Shown: positions 45,554-53,913, counted from the stretch's first letter. The stretch: 64,000 nt of DNA from Lutibacillus sp052034115 (GCA_052034115.1 JBPOIZ010000015.1:1-64000); one strand, 5' to 3'. Notes: generated from the letters alone by a model not told the origin. Translations and numbers: made by a program.

Positions 45554-46297
45554 ATGAAGATCACCGTCAAGGTATGGCGCCAGTCCGGCCCGAGCGCGGG
45601 CGGCCGCCTCGTCGAGTACCGCCTCGACGACGTCAGCGAACATATGTCCTTCCTCGAGATGCTCGATGTCCTCAACGAGAAGCTCATCGCCGACGGCGAA
45701 GAGCCGATCGCCTTCGACAGCGACTGTCGTGAGGGCATCTGCGGCATGTGCGGTGTCGTCATCAACGGCCAACCGCACGGACCGGAAGTCACGACGACGT
45801 GCCAGTTGCACATGCGCACGTTCAAGGACGGCGACACCATCACTGTCGAGCCGTGGCGCGCCGACCCGTTCCCGGTCATCAAGGACCTCGTCGTCGACCG
45901 CGGTGCGTTCGACCGGATCATCCAGTCCGGCGGCTACATCTCGGTCAACACCGGTTCGGCCCCCGAGGCCAACGGTCTGCCGGTCCCCCGCGACGCCGCG
46001 ATGCGGGCCTTCAACGTGGCCACCTGCATCGGCTGCGGCGCGTGCGTGGCCGCCTGCCCGAATGCCTCCGGGATGCTCTTCGTCGGCGCCAAGGTCACGC
46101 ACCTCGGCGAGCTGCCGCAAGGTCAGCCGGAGCGGTGGGCTCGGGTGGCGGCCATGGTCGGCCAGCACGACCTCGAGGGCTTCGGCGGCTGCACCAACAT
46201 CGGCGAGTGCGCCGCGGCCTGCCCCAAGGAGATCCCGCTCGACGTGATCTCCCAGCTCAACGCCGACCTACGCAAGTCAATGGCTCGGGGCCACTGA
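45554..46297 (+). CDS. sdhB: Succinate dehydrogenase iron-sulfur subunit
   Basis: 247 aa. The N-terminal plant-type ferredoxin domain has the [2Fe-2S] cysteines in DSDCREGICGMCGV and TTTCQLHM; the C-terminal domain binds [4Fe-4S] and [3Fe-4S] with CIGCGACVAACPNA and GGCTNIGECAAACPKEIPLD. It passes electrons from SdhA FAD to SdhC. ATG start seven bases after the sdhA stop. The last 21 bases overlap the 3' end of the convergent YihY gene. Confidence 0.95.
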   Translation: MKITVKVWRQSGPSAGGRLVEYRLDDVSEHMSFLEMLDVLNEKLIADGEEPIAFDSDCREGICGMCGVVINGQPHGPEVTTTCQLHMRTFKDGDTITVEPWRADPFPVIKDLVVDRGAFDRIIQSGGYISVNTGSAPEANGLPVPRDAAMRAFNVATCIGCGACVAACPNASGMLFVGAKVTHLGELPQGQPERWARVAAMVGQHDLEGFGGCTNIGECAAACPKEIPLDVISQLNADLRKSMARGH

Positions 46298-47161
46298 GCC
46301 GTCCGCGTCATCAGTGCTGCTCGCCGCCCACGAGGCGGCGAGCAGCACTGTCTTCGCCACGAGGTTGAGCCAGAAGAGCAGCCCGACCACCCCGACCAGG
46401 GCGCCGAAGACCGGATTGCGAACCCCGAGCGCGACCAGCTGCCCCCCGAAGAGGGTCATGATCGTCAGCGCCAGGCCCCCGAGCACCGCGCCGCCGCGCA
46501 CATCCGGCCAGGGCAGCTCGATGCCGGGCAACACCCGCAGGACGACGACCATCGTGGCGATGTGACCTGCGGCGGTCACGAGGACCCCCAGACCGGTGAT
46601 CACAGCGGTCGGCAGGGCCAGGCCGAAGCGATCGGCGACGGACACCGACATGGCGGTCAGGACGCTGCCGGCGACGACGGTCACCACCACGAGGAGGCCC
46701 AGCAGGACAAGGACCCCCAGGTCACGCAGCCGGCCGGTCACCGCATTGCCGGGGGTGCCGGGGACCTCGAAGACCGCCCGGATGCCGGCCTGCAGCGCGC
46801 TCAGCCAGCCCGCGCCGGCGAGGATCAGGCCGATCAGTCCCGCGATCCCGGTCCAGGTCAGGGCGGCCGCGCTGGGCAGGGTCACGGAGATGATGCCGGT
46901 GGGGTTGTCCGCGGTCCTGATGAAGCCAGGTAGGGCGGCGTCGAGGCTGGCGACGATCCCGTCATACAGCTGGGGTGACCGGGAAGCCACGACGCCAAGT
47001 GCGGTGAAGGCCAGCGCCACCGCGGGAAAGACCGAGAAGAAGCCGAAGTAGGCGACACCGGCCGCCAGGACGTTCCCGCGGACGTCGCCGAACCGGCGCC
47101 AGGCGCGCAACGGCCGGGTGCGTTGCAGCGCAGCCCAGACGCCTCGCACCCGACTCAGCAC
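46277..47161 (-). CDS. YihY/BrkB-family membrane protein
   Basis: 294 aa, six hydrophobic helices. The family signature NVLAAGVAYFGFFSVFPAVALAFT is at the N terminus, with NLVAKTVLLAASWAA in the last helix. Function unknown; once annotated as ribonuclease BN, which is not supported for this family. Start GTG at 47161 chosen because AGGGGG lies nine bases upstream and it overlaps the ligase stop by only seven bases (GTGCTGA); a GTG 14 codons earlier would overlap more. Its C-terminal coding region contains a 17-bp inverted repeat. Confidence 0.85.
   Translation of the reverse strand: MLSRVRGVWAALQRTRPLRAWRRFGDVRGNVLAAGVAYFGFFSVFPAVALAFTALGVVASRSPQLYDGIVASLDAALPGFIRTADNPTGIISVTLPSAAALTWTGIAGLIGLILAGAGWLSALQAGIRAVFEVPGTPGNAVTGRLRDLGVLVLLGLLVVVTVVAGSVLTAMSVSVADRFGLALPTAVITGLGVLVTAAGHIATMVVVLRVLPGIELPWPDVRGGAVLGGLALTIMTLFGGQLVALGVRNPVFGALVGVVGLLFWLNLVAKTVLLAASWAASSTDDADGSVAPSH
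46312..46350 (+). terminator. Hairpin terminator for sdhCAB inside the convergent YihY gene
   Basis: Arms 46312-46328 and 46334-46350 (CAGTGCTGCTCGCCGCC and its exact reverse complement) form a perfect 17-bp stem with a 5-base loop, followed by TCTTCG. It starts 15 bases after the sdhB stop. The same bases encode the LLAASWAASST end of YihY on the other strand. Confidence 0.75.
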
Positions 47162-47679
47162 GGAGGATGGCCCCCTAGCGGGATCGTCGTGCTCTCCCGC
47201 CACAGCCCGTCGTCGTCACGCTGGTACAGCGTCATGGCGTCGACCCGGAACTCGCAGCCGAAGTCGGCCAGCTCGTCGAAGGCACGATCGAGGTGATCCT
47301 GCGGCACGTCATGAGCGACCGTGACATGCGGGTGGTAGGGGAACCGCAGCGCCTGGTCGTAGGGACCCCGACGGATCGCCTGTTCGAGGCGTTCGCACGA
47401 CGCAATGCCCTCGGCCACCTGGACGAAGACGACTTGGGAGACTGGGCGGAACGACCCGGTGCCGCGCAGGACGACCCGGAACGGCGGCACCTCGCGGGCC
47501 GCCTCGGTCAGGTGGCCCACCAGGGCGTCGAGGTCCGCCTCGTCGACCTCGGTGGGGCCGAGCAACGTGACGTGGGCCGGCACGAGGTCGGCCAACGGAT
47601 CGCCGTATGACGCCCGGCTCGCCTGCAGGTGATCCCCGTGCGGTGCGGGCACGGGGATGGACACACCGACGACAGGCAT
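47155..47679 (-). CDS. 2'-5' RNA ligase family (HxT phosphoesterase) protein
   Basis: 174 aa. Two HxT motifs of the 2H phosphoesterase superfamily: PAHVTLLGP near residue 36 and PHVTVAHD near residue 119, the catalytic pair. Members act on 2',3'-cyclic phosphate ends or 2'-5' linkages of RNA; the target here is unknown. ATG start, seven bases after the trpS stop, so cotranscribed with trpS. Its 3' end overlaps the start of the YihY gene. Confidence 0.85.
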   Translation of the reverse strand: MPVVGVSIPVPAPHGDHLQASRASYGDPLADLVPAHVTLLGPTEVDEADLDALVGHLTEAAREVPPFRVVLRGTGSFRPVSQVVFVQVAEGIASCERLEQAIRRGPYDQALRFPYHPHVTVAHDVPQDHLDRAFDELADFGCEFRVDAMTLYQRDDDGLWRESTTIPLGGHPPC

Positions 47680-47686
47680 GACGTCC

Positions 47687-48700
47687 TCAGCTCGCCGGTG
47701 CGAGCAGGCCGATGCGGTCCTTGACCCGCCGCACGGTGGCCGCAGACACCGGCCCGGCCTTGGCCGCTCCGTCGGCGAGGATCCGGTCGAGTTCGGCAGG
47801 GTCGTCGAGGAGCTCGCTCATCCGGTGCTGGAACGGTTCGACCGCCGTGACGACCACTTCGGCGACCTCCTTCTTGAGGTCCCCATAGCCCCGGCCCGCG
47901 AAGTCTGCCTCGAGGGTGGGGATGGCCACGCCCGACAACGCCGAGTGGATGACCAGGAGGTTGGACACGCCGGGCTTGGTCTGCGGGTCGTAGCGGACCT
48001 CCCGCTCGGCGTCGGTCACCGCAGACATGATCTTCTTGGTGATCCGCTTCGGGTTGTCGGAGAGCAGGATCAGACCGGCGTCTGCTGAGTTGCTGCCCGA
48101 CATCTTCGAGGTCGGGTCGCTCAGCTCCATGATCTTGGCCGTCTCCTTGAGGATGTGCGGCTCGGGCACCACGAGGGTGTCGCCATACCGGTGGTTGAAC
48201 CGGACGGCCAGGTCACGGGTGATCTCCAGGTGCTGGCGCTGGTCCTCGCCGACGGGCACCTTGTCGGCGTCGTAGATGAGGATGTCCGCAGCCATGAGCA
48301 TCGGGTAGGTGAACAGCCCGACGTTCGCGCTCTGACCGCGCGCCACCTTGTCCTTGTACTGCGTCATCCGCTCGGCCTCACCCATGCTGGCCAAGCAGTT
48401 CATCACCCAGGCGAGCTCGGCGTGCTGGGGCAGATGGCTCTGGCAGAAGATCGCCGAACGCGATGGGTCCACCCCCCCGGCGATGAACTGGGCGGCGGTG
48501 ACCCGGGTGCGCCGACGGACCACCTCGGGGTCCGTCGGGACGGTGAGCGAGTGCAGGTCGGCCACGAAGTAGAACGCCTCGTAGCTCTGTTGGAGGTCCA
48601 CCCAGTTGACCAACGCTCCGATGTAGTTGCCGAGATGGAGCGAGTCGGAGGTCGGCTGCATCCCAGACAGGGAGCGAGGCCGTGTGGTGGCGCTGGGCAT
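47687..48700 (-). CDS. trpS: Tryptophanyl-tRNA synthetase
   Basis: 337 aa, the normal size. Class I synthetase: HIGH-type motif LHLGNYIGA, and KMSxS-type motif SKMSGSNSA. MLMAADILIYDADKVPVGEDQRQHLEITRDLA is the tryptophan-pocket region. ATG start chosen so that MPSATTRPRSLSGMQPTSDSL is the N terminus; an ATG three codons earlier is possible. Divergent from galK across 55 bases. CAGAAT seven bases before the ATG may be its -10. Confidence 0.94.
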   Translation of the reverse strand: MPSATTRPRSLSGMQPTSDSLHLGNYIGALVNWVDLQQSYEAFYFVADLHSLTVPTDPEVVRRRTRVTAAQFIAGGVDPSRSAIFCQSHLPQHAELAWVMNCLASMGEAERMTQYKDKVARGQSANVGLFTYPMLMAADILIYDADKVPVGEDQRQHLEITRDLAVRFNHRYGDTLVVPEPHILKETAKIMELSDPTSKMSGSNSADAGLILLSDNPKRITKKIMSAVTDAEREVRYDPQTKPGVSNLLVIHSALSGVAIPTLEADFAGRGYGDLKKEVAEVVVTAVEPFQHRMSELLDDPAELDRILADGAAKAGPVSAATVRRVKDRIGLLAPAS

Positions 48701-48755
48701 GCCCACCATTCTGACAGGTGACTCACCGCTCGCGGACGCGCGAGAGACTGTCTTG

Positions 48756-49865
48756 GTGACGAGCACGTGGTCGGCCCCGGGGCGGGTCAATCTCATCGGC
48801 GAACACACCGACTACAACGACGGTCTCGTGCTGCCCGTCGCGTTGCAGCAACGAACCTCCGTCGAGGTGTCCCTGCGGACCGACGGCCTTCTCGTCGCGC
48901 GGTCCTCGGCCGTGGCCGGCGAGGTCGTCGTCGCGATCGACGACATAGAGCCGCATCGCCCCGGCGGATGGGCGGCCTACGTCGCCGGCGTCGTGTGGGC
49001 ACTGCGCCAAGCAGGTCACGACGTGCCCGGTATGACGGTGCAGGTCCGCAGCGACGTGCCGGTCGGGGCCGGTCTGTCCAGCTCGGCGGCCCTCGAGTGC
49101 TCCGTCGGTGCGGCGCTGTCGGACCTGCTGGGCCTGGACTACCTGCGCGACGACCCCAGCCGGACCACCCTGGCGGCCATCTGCCAGCGGGCCGAGAACG
49201 ACATCGCCTTGGCACCCACCGGTGGGATGGACCAGGCGATCGCCATGCGCGCCCGCCAGGGGCATGCGCTGCTGCTGGATTGCCGGGACGGCACCGCCAC
49301 CCAGATCCCGGTGCAGGTGGGCGACCATGTGCTGCTCGTCGTCGACACCCGGGCCAAACACGCCCTCGTGGATGGCCAGTACGGCGACCGGCGGGCCGAG
49401 TGCGCCTCCGCCGCCGCGGCCCTCGGGGCGGCCTCACTGCGGGAGGTCGCCGACGAGCCCGATGCCCTACCACGGTGTGCTGATCTCGGCTCACCGCGCC
49501 TGGCCCGACGAGCCCGGCACGTCGTCACCGAGATCGAGCGGGTGCGGCGCTGCGCCGCCGCGCTCATGGCCGGCGATCTGACCGAGGTGGGGCGCCTGTT
49601 CACCGCCTCGCACCGGTCGTTGCGCGACGACTTCGAGGTCTCCTGCGCCGAGCTCGACCTGGTGGTGGACACCGCCTTGGCCCACGGCGCAGCAGGCGCC
49701 CGGATGACCGGCGGGGGGTTCGGGGGTTCGGCCATCGCGCTGGTGCAGCGCGAGCGGGCCGAGGCGGTGACCGCGGCCGTCGAGGCGGCCTTCGCCGGAC
49801 ACGGATTCGCCCGGCCCGCGGTGTTCACCGCGGTGCCGGGCGAAGGGGCGCGCCGGGATGGCTAG
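48756..49865 (+). CDS. galK: Galactokinase
   Basis: 369 aa. GHMP kinase: the galactokinase signature PGRVNLIGEHTDYNDG at the N terminus, ATP loop PVGAGLSSSAALECS, GGMDQAIAMRA and C-terminal RMTGGGFGGSAIALV. Phosphorylates galactose at C1, the first Leloir step. No galT or galE lies in the window. GTG start VTSTWSAPGRVN chosen by family N terminus; upstream ATG at 48699 would overlap trpS. GAGACT lies six bases before it. Confidence 0.92.
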   Translation: MTSTWSAPGRVNLIGEHTDYNDGLVLPVALQQRTSVEVSLRTDGLLVARSSAVAGEVVVAIDDIEPHRPGGWAAYVAGVVWALRQAGHDVPGMTVQVRSDVPVGAGLSSSAALECSVGAALSDLLGLDYLRDDPSRTTLAAICQRAENDIALAPTGGMDQAIAMRARQGHALLLDCRDGTATQIPVQVGDHVLLVVDTRAKHALVDGQYGDRRAECASAAAALGAASLREVADEPDALPRCADLGSPRLARRARHVVTEIERVRRCAAALMAGDLTEVGRLFTASHRSLRDDFEVSCAELDLVVDTALAHGAAGARMTGGGFGGSAIALVQRERAEAVTAAVEAAFAGHGFARPAVFTAVPGEGARRDG

Positions 49866-49877
49866 CGCGAAGACCCG

Positions 49878-50414
49878 CTAGATGAAGAGCAGCTGGGCGC
49901 CTGCGGTCAGCTCGATGAAGTCGCTCGCCGAGATGATGGCTTCGACGCCCTCGTAGAGGTCTTCCTCGGAGAGCTGGTTCATGTCGGCGGACATCCGGCA
50001 GGCCCACATGTGGCAACCGGAGGCAGACAGCAGCTCGAGGAACTCCGGCACGTCGGGGACGTCGAGGTCGGCGATCTGCTTCTTGATCATCTTGGTCGCG
50101 GCGGCGGTCGCACCGGGCAGCGCGCCGAGCATGTGGTGAATGCCCGTGCTGTGACCCGGCATGTGCATGGCCGTGTTGCCGACGAAGGAGAACTTCAGGT
50201 GGTCCATCGTCTCCTTGTTGATGATGTCGAAACCCCAGAAGGTGAAGAACAGGTGGGTCTCGATGCCCTCGCCGAGCGCGGCGTTGGCCAGGATCAGGCC
50301 GGGATAGGCCATGTCCAGGTTGCCCTTGCTGCAGATGATGGCCAGCTTGCGGCCGCTGTCGGCCGGCTCGTCGAACGACGGGATGAAGGGGGCGGCCTGA
50401 GTGTCGGTGCTCAT
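49878..50414 (-). CDS. DsrE2-like sulfur-carrier protein (DsrE/DsrF/DrsH family)
   Basis: 178 aa. RKLAIICSKGNLDMAYPGLILANAALGEGIETHLFFTFWGFDIIN is the core of the DrsH-like (PF13686) family, and SGCHMWACRMSADMNQL holds the two conserved cysteines expected to carry persulfide. It is the last gene of a sulfide-oxidoreductase/TusE/DsrE set, one base after the TusE stop. Probably accepts sulfur from or passes it to the TusE-like protein in the cytosol or at the membrane. Confidence 0.85.
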   Translation of the reverse strand: MSTDTQAAPFIPSFDEPADSGRKLAIICSKGNLDMAYPGLILANAALGEGIETHLFFTFWGFDIINKETMDHLKFSFVGNTAMHMPGHSTGIHHMLGALPGATAAATKMIKKQIADLDVPDVPEFLELLSASGCHMWACRMSADMNQLSEEDLYEGVEAIISASDFIELTAGAQLLFI

Positions 50415-50415
50415 C

Positions 50416-50730
50416 TCACACGCAGCCCTTCGGCTTGGGCAGCCCGGCGACATACGACATCTTCTTGGCCGGCTTGCCGGGGAAAAGGGCGAACAGCTCC
50501 TTGACCGGCACTCCCGCCTGCGTGCTCACACGGCGCAGCGTGGCGGTCTCGCCCTGGCTGGCGTAGTCCTTGCGGAGGAAGTCGATGATGGCCCAGTGGG
50601 CGTCGCTCATGTCGACGCCGACGAGCTTGGCCAGTTCGGCGCCGAGCTCGTGGGACCACTGGTCGGGGTTGGTGAGGAAGCCCTCGTCGTTGACGTCGAC
50701 GCTGACGCCGGCGATCGTCGTGGTGGGCAT
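50416..50730 (-). CDS. TusE/DsrC/DsvC-family sulfur-relay protein
   Basis: 104 aa. DSMSDAHWAIIDFLRKDY-like segment (VGVDMSDAHWAIIDFLRKDY) and the swinging C-terminal arm AGLPKPKGCV with the invariant penultimate cysteine identify it. Only this single Cys is present; the second, 11 residues earlier in DsrC proper, is absent (KPAKKMSYVAG). It is thus of the TusE type, a persulfide carrier. ATG start preceded by AGGAG. It lies 32 bases after the oxidoreductase gene and one base before the DsrE2 gene. Confidence 0.9.
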   Translation of the reverse strand: MPTTTIAGVSVDVNDEGFLTNPDQWSHELGAELAKLVGVDMSDAHWAIIDFLRKDYASQGETATLRRVSTQAGVPVKELFALFPGKPAKKMSYVAGLPKPKGCV

Positions 50731-50762
50731 GGCGGTCGTGCTCCTTCGTGGTGGTGGGTAGG

Positions 50763-52013
50763 TCAGGCTTCGACGTTCTTGCCGGTCATGGACATCCCGG
50801 CGGGCAGGCCGAGCGGGCGACCCGGCAGGAGCATGTTCCAGTAGATCCAGCGGAAGGCGAGCTTGCCGAGGTGGTTGGCCCGGGTCTCCTTGAGCAGGGA
50901 CATCGGGCCGACCTTGGGCAACGGGAAACTGCCGGTCAGCGGCTGGGTCTCGTAGTTGAAGTCCAGCAGCATGCCCTTGCCGTTGCCGGACTCGATGAAG
51001 CAGTTCGCGTGACCGTCGAAGGAGTGCGTCATCGGCTGCCCGGCGGCGAGCTGGAGGAAGTTCTCCACGAAGACCTCGACGGAGAAGTGCGCGACCGACC
51101 CGGCCTTGGACGTCGGCAGGTTGCCCGCGTCGCCCAGGGCGAAGATCGTGTCATATGCCGTGCTCTGCATGGTGTGCTTGTCGATCGGCACGTAGTTGAG
51201 CTCGTCCCCGAGGCCGGAGCGCCCGACGAAGTCTGCGCCCATGTTCAGCGGCACCGTAACCAACTGGTCGTAGGCGATCTCGCGCTCGTCGTAGGAGACG
51301 ATGACCTTCCGCTCCTGGTCGACGTGCTCGATCATGAAGTCCGGTTCCAGCGTGATGCCGCGCTTCTCGAGGGCCTTGCCGAGTTCGCGACTGGCTACTG
51401 GCTTGGTGAAGGCGCCGTCGAGCGGGGTCACGAAGACGAGCTCGGTCTGCTCCCGCAGACCGCGCTTGCGCAGCCAGTCGTCGGCCAGGAAGGTGAACTC
51501 CAAGGGCGCCACCGGGCACTTGATAGGCAGCTCGGTGACGTGGACGACGAGTCGACCGCCGGACCAGGAGCTGGAGGCGTCACGCAGCGCGACCGCCCCG
51601 TCATACGTGTAGAACTCCCCCACGCTCTTGTGCCACTCGGGACCGAGCATGCCGGGGGTCTGGTCCGGACGTGGGGTCGTCCCCGAGGCGATGACGAGGT
51701 AGTCGTAGCCGATCGTGCGCCCGTCGAGGAAGTGGACCACCTTGGCTTCGGGGTCGACGCGGTCGATCTCGGCGAAGACGAGCTCGATGCCGTCGGCCAG
51801 GAAGGTGTGCTTGGTGCGGCGGATCTGCTCGGGAGTGTTGATGCCGAAGGGGATGAACAGATAGCCGGGCTGGTAGTCGTGGACGTCGTCCTTGTCGACC
51901 ACGGTGATGGTCCACTCGGAGGAGTCGAGGCGCTTGATGAGCTTGTTGGCGACCATGGTCCCGGCCGTACCGGCCCCCAGGACCACCAGTCGCCGAGATG
52001 CGGTGCTGGACAT
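50763..52013 (-). CDS. FAD/NAD(P)-binding oxidoreductase, sulfide:quinone reductase-like
   Basis: 416 aa. Type II NADH dehydrogenase/SQR fold: FAD motif LVVLGAGTAGTMVANKLIKRL, DYQPGYLFIPFGI, YDYLVIASGTTPRPD, NAD-like/FAD second site FALGDAGNLPTSKAGSVAH. The motif LPIKCPVAPLEFTFLADDWL places a cysteine where SQR family members carry their catalytic Cys, and there are few other cysteines. It probably oxidises sulfide or persulfide and feeds quinone. First gene of the sulfur-relay operon; the start codon lies beside a palindromic operator. Confidence 0.85.
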   Translation of the reverse strand: MSSTASRRLVVLGAGTAGTMVANKLIKRLDSSEWTITVVDKDDVHDYQPGYLFIPFGINTPEQIRRTKHTFLADGIELVFAEIDRVDPEAKVVHFLDGRTIGYDYLVIASGTTPRPDQTPGMLGPEWHKSVGEFYTYDGAVALRDASSSWSGGRLVVHVTELPIKCPVAPLEFTFLADDWLRKRGLREQTELVFVTPLDGAFTKPVASRELGKALEKRGITLEPDFMIEHVDQERKVIVSYDEREIAYDQLVTVPLNMGADFVGRSGLGDELNYVPIDKHTMQSTAYDTIFALGDAGNLPTSKAGSVAHFSVEVFVENFLQLAAGQPMTHSFDGHANCFIESGNGKGMLLDFNYETQPLTGSFPLPKVGPMSLLKETRANHLGKLAFRWIYWNMLLPGRPLGLPAGMSMTGKNVEA

Positions 52014-52021
52014 GCCCCCAG

Positions 52022-52039
52022 GATACCCCTGCGGGTATC
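52022..52039 (-). promoter_or_regulatory. CstR/CsoR-like operator palindrome before the sulfur operon
   Basis: GATACCCCTGCGGGTATC has perfect 7-bp arms (GATACCC/GGGTATC) around CTGC. It lies 9 to 26 bases upstream of the oxidoreductase ATG (read on minus), overlapping where the promoter and transcript start should be. A TATCCT at its downstream end sits six bases before the ATG and could be the -10. The ATACCC-GGGTAT layout resembles operators of persulfide-sensing CstR and copper-sensing CsoR. No csoR-type gene is in the window. Confidence 0.6.
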
Positions 52040-52167
52040 AGGACCCTCCGGGACCAAAGGCCTCAGTGCCCTGCCGCCCGGGTGCACACTGCGCTAACGT
52101 TGCAGGTCAGCGCCCTGTTCACGATCGGGGAGATGCTGGTCACAGGTGTCGAAACAGGGGGACGCTC

Positions 52168-53046
52168 ATGATCCAGATCGTCGATGCTCCGGACGGCTTC
52201 GAGGTGCCCGCGCAGTTCACCGCCGGACCGCGGCTCACCCAGCGCTTCCCGGCCCTGTTCCCGCTGGCCGTTGCGGTGTTCCGGGCGCGCCGGCACCTGG
52301 TGTGGGCCCGGTCCGGTGCCCGGTGGACCACCACCCGGAGCGCGACCGACCTGCCTCACCTGCACCTGTCCCATCGCTCGATCCTGCTGCGCGAGCTGCG
52401 CCCGGACCTGATGTGGCTCCAGCACAACAAGGTGCACAACCTGCGGCTGGCCGCGGCCCACCTCGACGGGTTGTTGATCCGGCCCGGGGAGACCTTCTCC
52501 TTCAACAAGGTGGTCGGGGTCCGATCTCGGCGGCGCGGCTACATCGAGGGCTTGAACCTCAACGGCGGCACCGCGGAGCCGGGTGTGGGCGGTGGGGTGT
52601 GCCAGGTGGCGAACCTGCTGCATTGGATGGTCCTGCACAGCCCGCTGACCGTCGTCGAACGTTCCGAGCACTCCCATGACCCGTTTCCCGACAGCGGACG
52701 GGTGATCCCGTGGGGAGTCGGGTGCACCATCGCCTACAACTACGTCGACTTCGTCATCCGCAACGACACGACGAGCACCTTCCAGCTGCGGGTGCGGGTC
52801 GGGCCGACCCACCTCGAGGGTGAGTTGCGCAGTGACGAGGCTCCTTCGGCCCAGTATGCCGTGGCAGCCCGCGGCGAACGCTTCATCCGGGTCGGGGACC
52901 GATTCTTCCGGGAGAACCAGATCTGGCGCACGGTCCTCGACCCGAGCAGCGGGGCGACGGTGCGTGAGGAGTTGGTCAAGCGCAACGTCGCCCTGGTGCT
53001 CTACCGCCCCGACGAGGTCGGGGACGAGGAACCCGAGAGCTCGTAG
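52168..53046 (+). CDS. VanW-family protein
   Basis: 292 aa. The VanW domain is visible as NLRLAAAHLDGLLIRPGETFSFNKVVGVRSRRRGYIEGL and GGGVCQVANLLHWMVLHSPLTVVERSEHSHD with the invariant Cys and Gln. Named after a gene of the VanB vancomycin-resistance operon, but the family function is unknown and no van genes are nearby. ATG start preceded by AGGGGG. TAACGT at about 52092 is a possible -10. The 3' end overlaps the convergent exonuclease gene by 46 bases. Confidence 0.85.
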   Translation: MIQIVDAPDGFEVPAQFTAGPRLTQRFPALFPLAVAVFRARRHLVWARSGARWTTTRSATDLPHLHLSHRSILLRELRPDLMWLQHNKVHNLRLAAAHLDGLLIRPGETFSFNKVVGVRSRRRGYIEGLNLNGGTAEPGVGGGVCQVANLLHWMVLHSPLTVVERSEHSHDPFPDSGRVIPWGVGCTIAYNYVDFVIRNDTTSTFQLRVRVGPTHLEGELRSDEAPSAQYAVAARGERFIRVGDRFFRENQIWRTVLDPSSGATVREELVKRNVALVLYRPDEVGDEEPESS

Positions 53047-53840
53047 TCGACGACGACCGGTGCGTGATCGCTCCAGCGCTCGGCATACGTCGGTGCTCGT
53101 CCGACCCACGCCGCACGTGCGGTGGCCGCGAGGCCGGGAGTGGCCCAGTGATGGTCGATCCGCCACCCGGCGTCGTTGTCGAAAGCCTTCCCGCGCCAGG
53201 ACCACCAGGTGTAGGGGCCCGGCCCCGGTCCGGCCAGGGCGCGATGGACGTCGACCAGCCCGGTGCGCACCCAGCGGTCGAAGTAGGCCCGCTCCGAGTC
53301 GAGGAAACCCGCCTTGCCGAGATTCCCCTTCCAGTTCTTCAGGTCGGCCTGCGCGTGGGCGACATTCAGGTCACCGGTGAGAAGGAACCGCTCACCGCGC
53401 GCCAGTGCGGCCTCCACCCGGGCGGTCAGGGCATCGAGGAAGCGGTGCTTCTCGTCCTGCCGCGCCGTGCCCGCCGCTCCGGTATGGACATACGTGGAGG
53501 CGATCGTCACGGGGGCGGATCCGGCGCGGATCCGGGCTTCGATCCAGCGGCCCGCGCCGTGGAACTCCGGCGGACCGAGGTCATCGGACACCGCGTCGAC
53601 GTCACCGCGCGTCACCACGGCAACTCCCGCCCGGCCGGGCAGGTCGCTGACCGCATGGGCGACCCGCCAACCCCCGAGTCCCACCGCGTGCAGGGCCTCG
53701 CTCAGATGGGCCGGCGAACCACGCACCTCCTGCAGGCACAGGACGTCGGCGTGCTGCGCCGCCAGCCAGGTCATCCCCCCGCGTCGGAGTGCTGCACGGA
53801 TGCCGTTGACGTTCGCGGAGATGACACGCACGGCAGTCAT
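53001..53840 (-). CDS. xthA: Exodeoxyribonuclease III
   Basis: 279 aa. Endonuclease/exonuclease/phosphatase fold with all catalytic motifs: SANVNGIRAA, LCLQEVRG (metal Glu), IASTYVHTGA, LTGDLNVAH (catalytic Asp and Asn), GWRIDHHWAT and RWSDHAPVVVDYEL (catalytic His). Repairs abasic sites and 3'-blocked ends. ATG start at MTAVRVISANVNG. The stop lies inside the end of the convergent VanW gene. Confidence 0.93.
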   Translation of the reverse strand: MTAVRVISANVNGIRAALRRGGMTWLAAQHADVLCLQEVRGSPAHLSEALHAVGLGGWRVAHAVSDLPGRAGVAVVTRGDVDAVSDDLGPPEFHGAGRWIEARIRAGSAPVTIASTYVHTGAAGTARQDEKHRFLDALTARVEAALARGERFLLTGDLNVAHAQADLKNWKGNLGKAGFLDSERAYFDRWVRTGLVDVHRALAGPGPGPYTWWSWRGKAFDNDAGWRIDHHWATPGLAATARAAWVGRAPTYAERWSDHAPVVVDYELSGSSSPTSSGR

Positions 53841-53913
53841 TCTCGGGCAAGGGACCGACATGGCCGCAGGTACCCTACGAGGAGGGCGTCGCCGTCGGGA
53901 GGAGGTCGGCCCG

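Noticed and set aside
46277..47161. Ribonuclease BN as the name for the YihY gene
   Set aside because: The old annotation of this family as RNase BN is not supported; it is a membrane protein with no nuclease motif.
52168..53046. Vancomycin resistance
   Set aside because: VanW-domain proteins are common in Actinobacteria and no vanHAX or vanRS genes are present.
53314..53913. 200-codon N-terminal extension of the SARP gene
   Set aside because: That frame is antisense to exonuclease III; the ATG at 53914 has a strong GGAGGAGG site and a normal winged-helix start.
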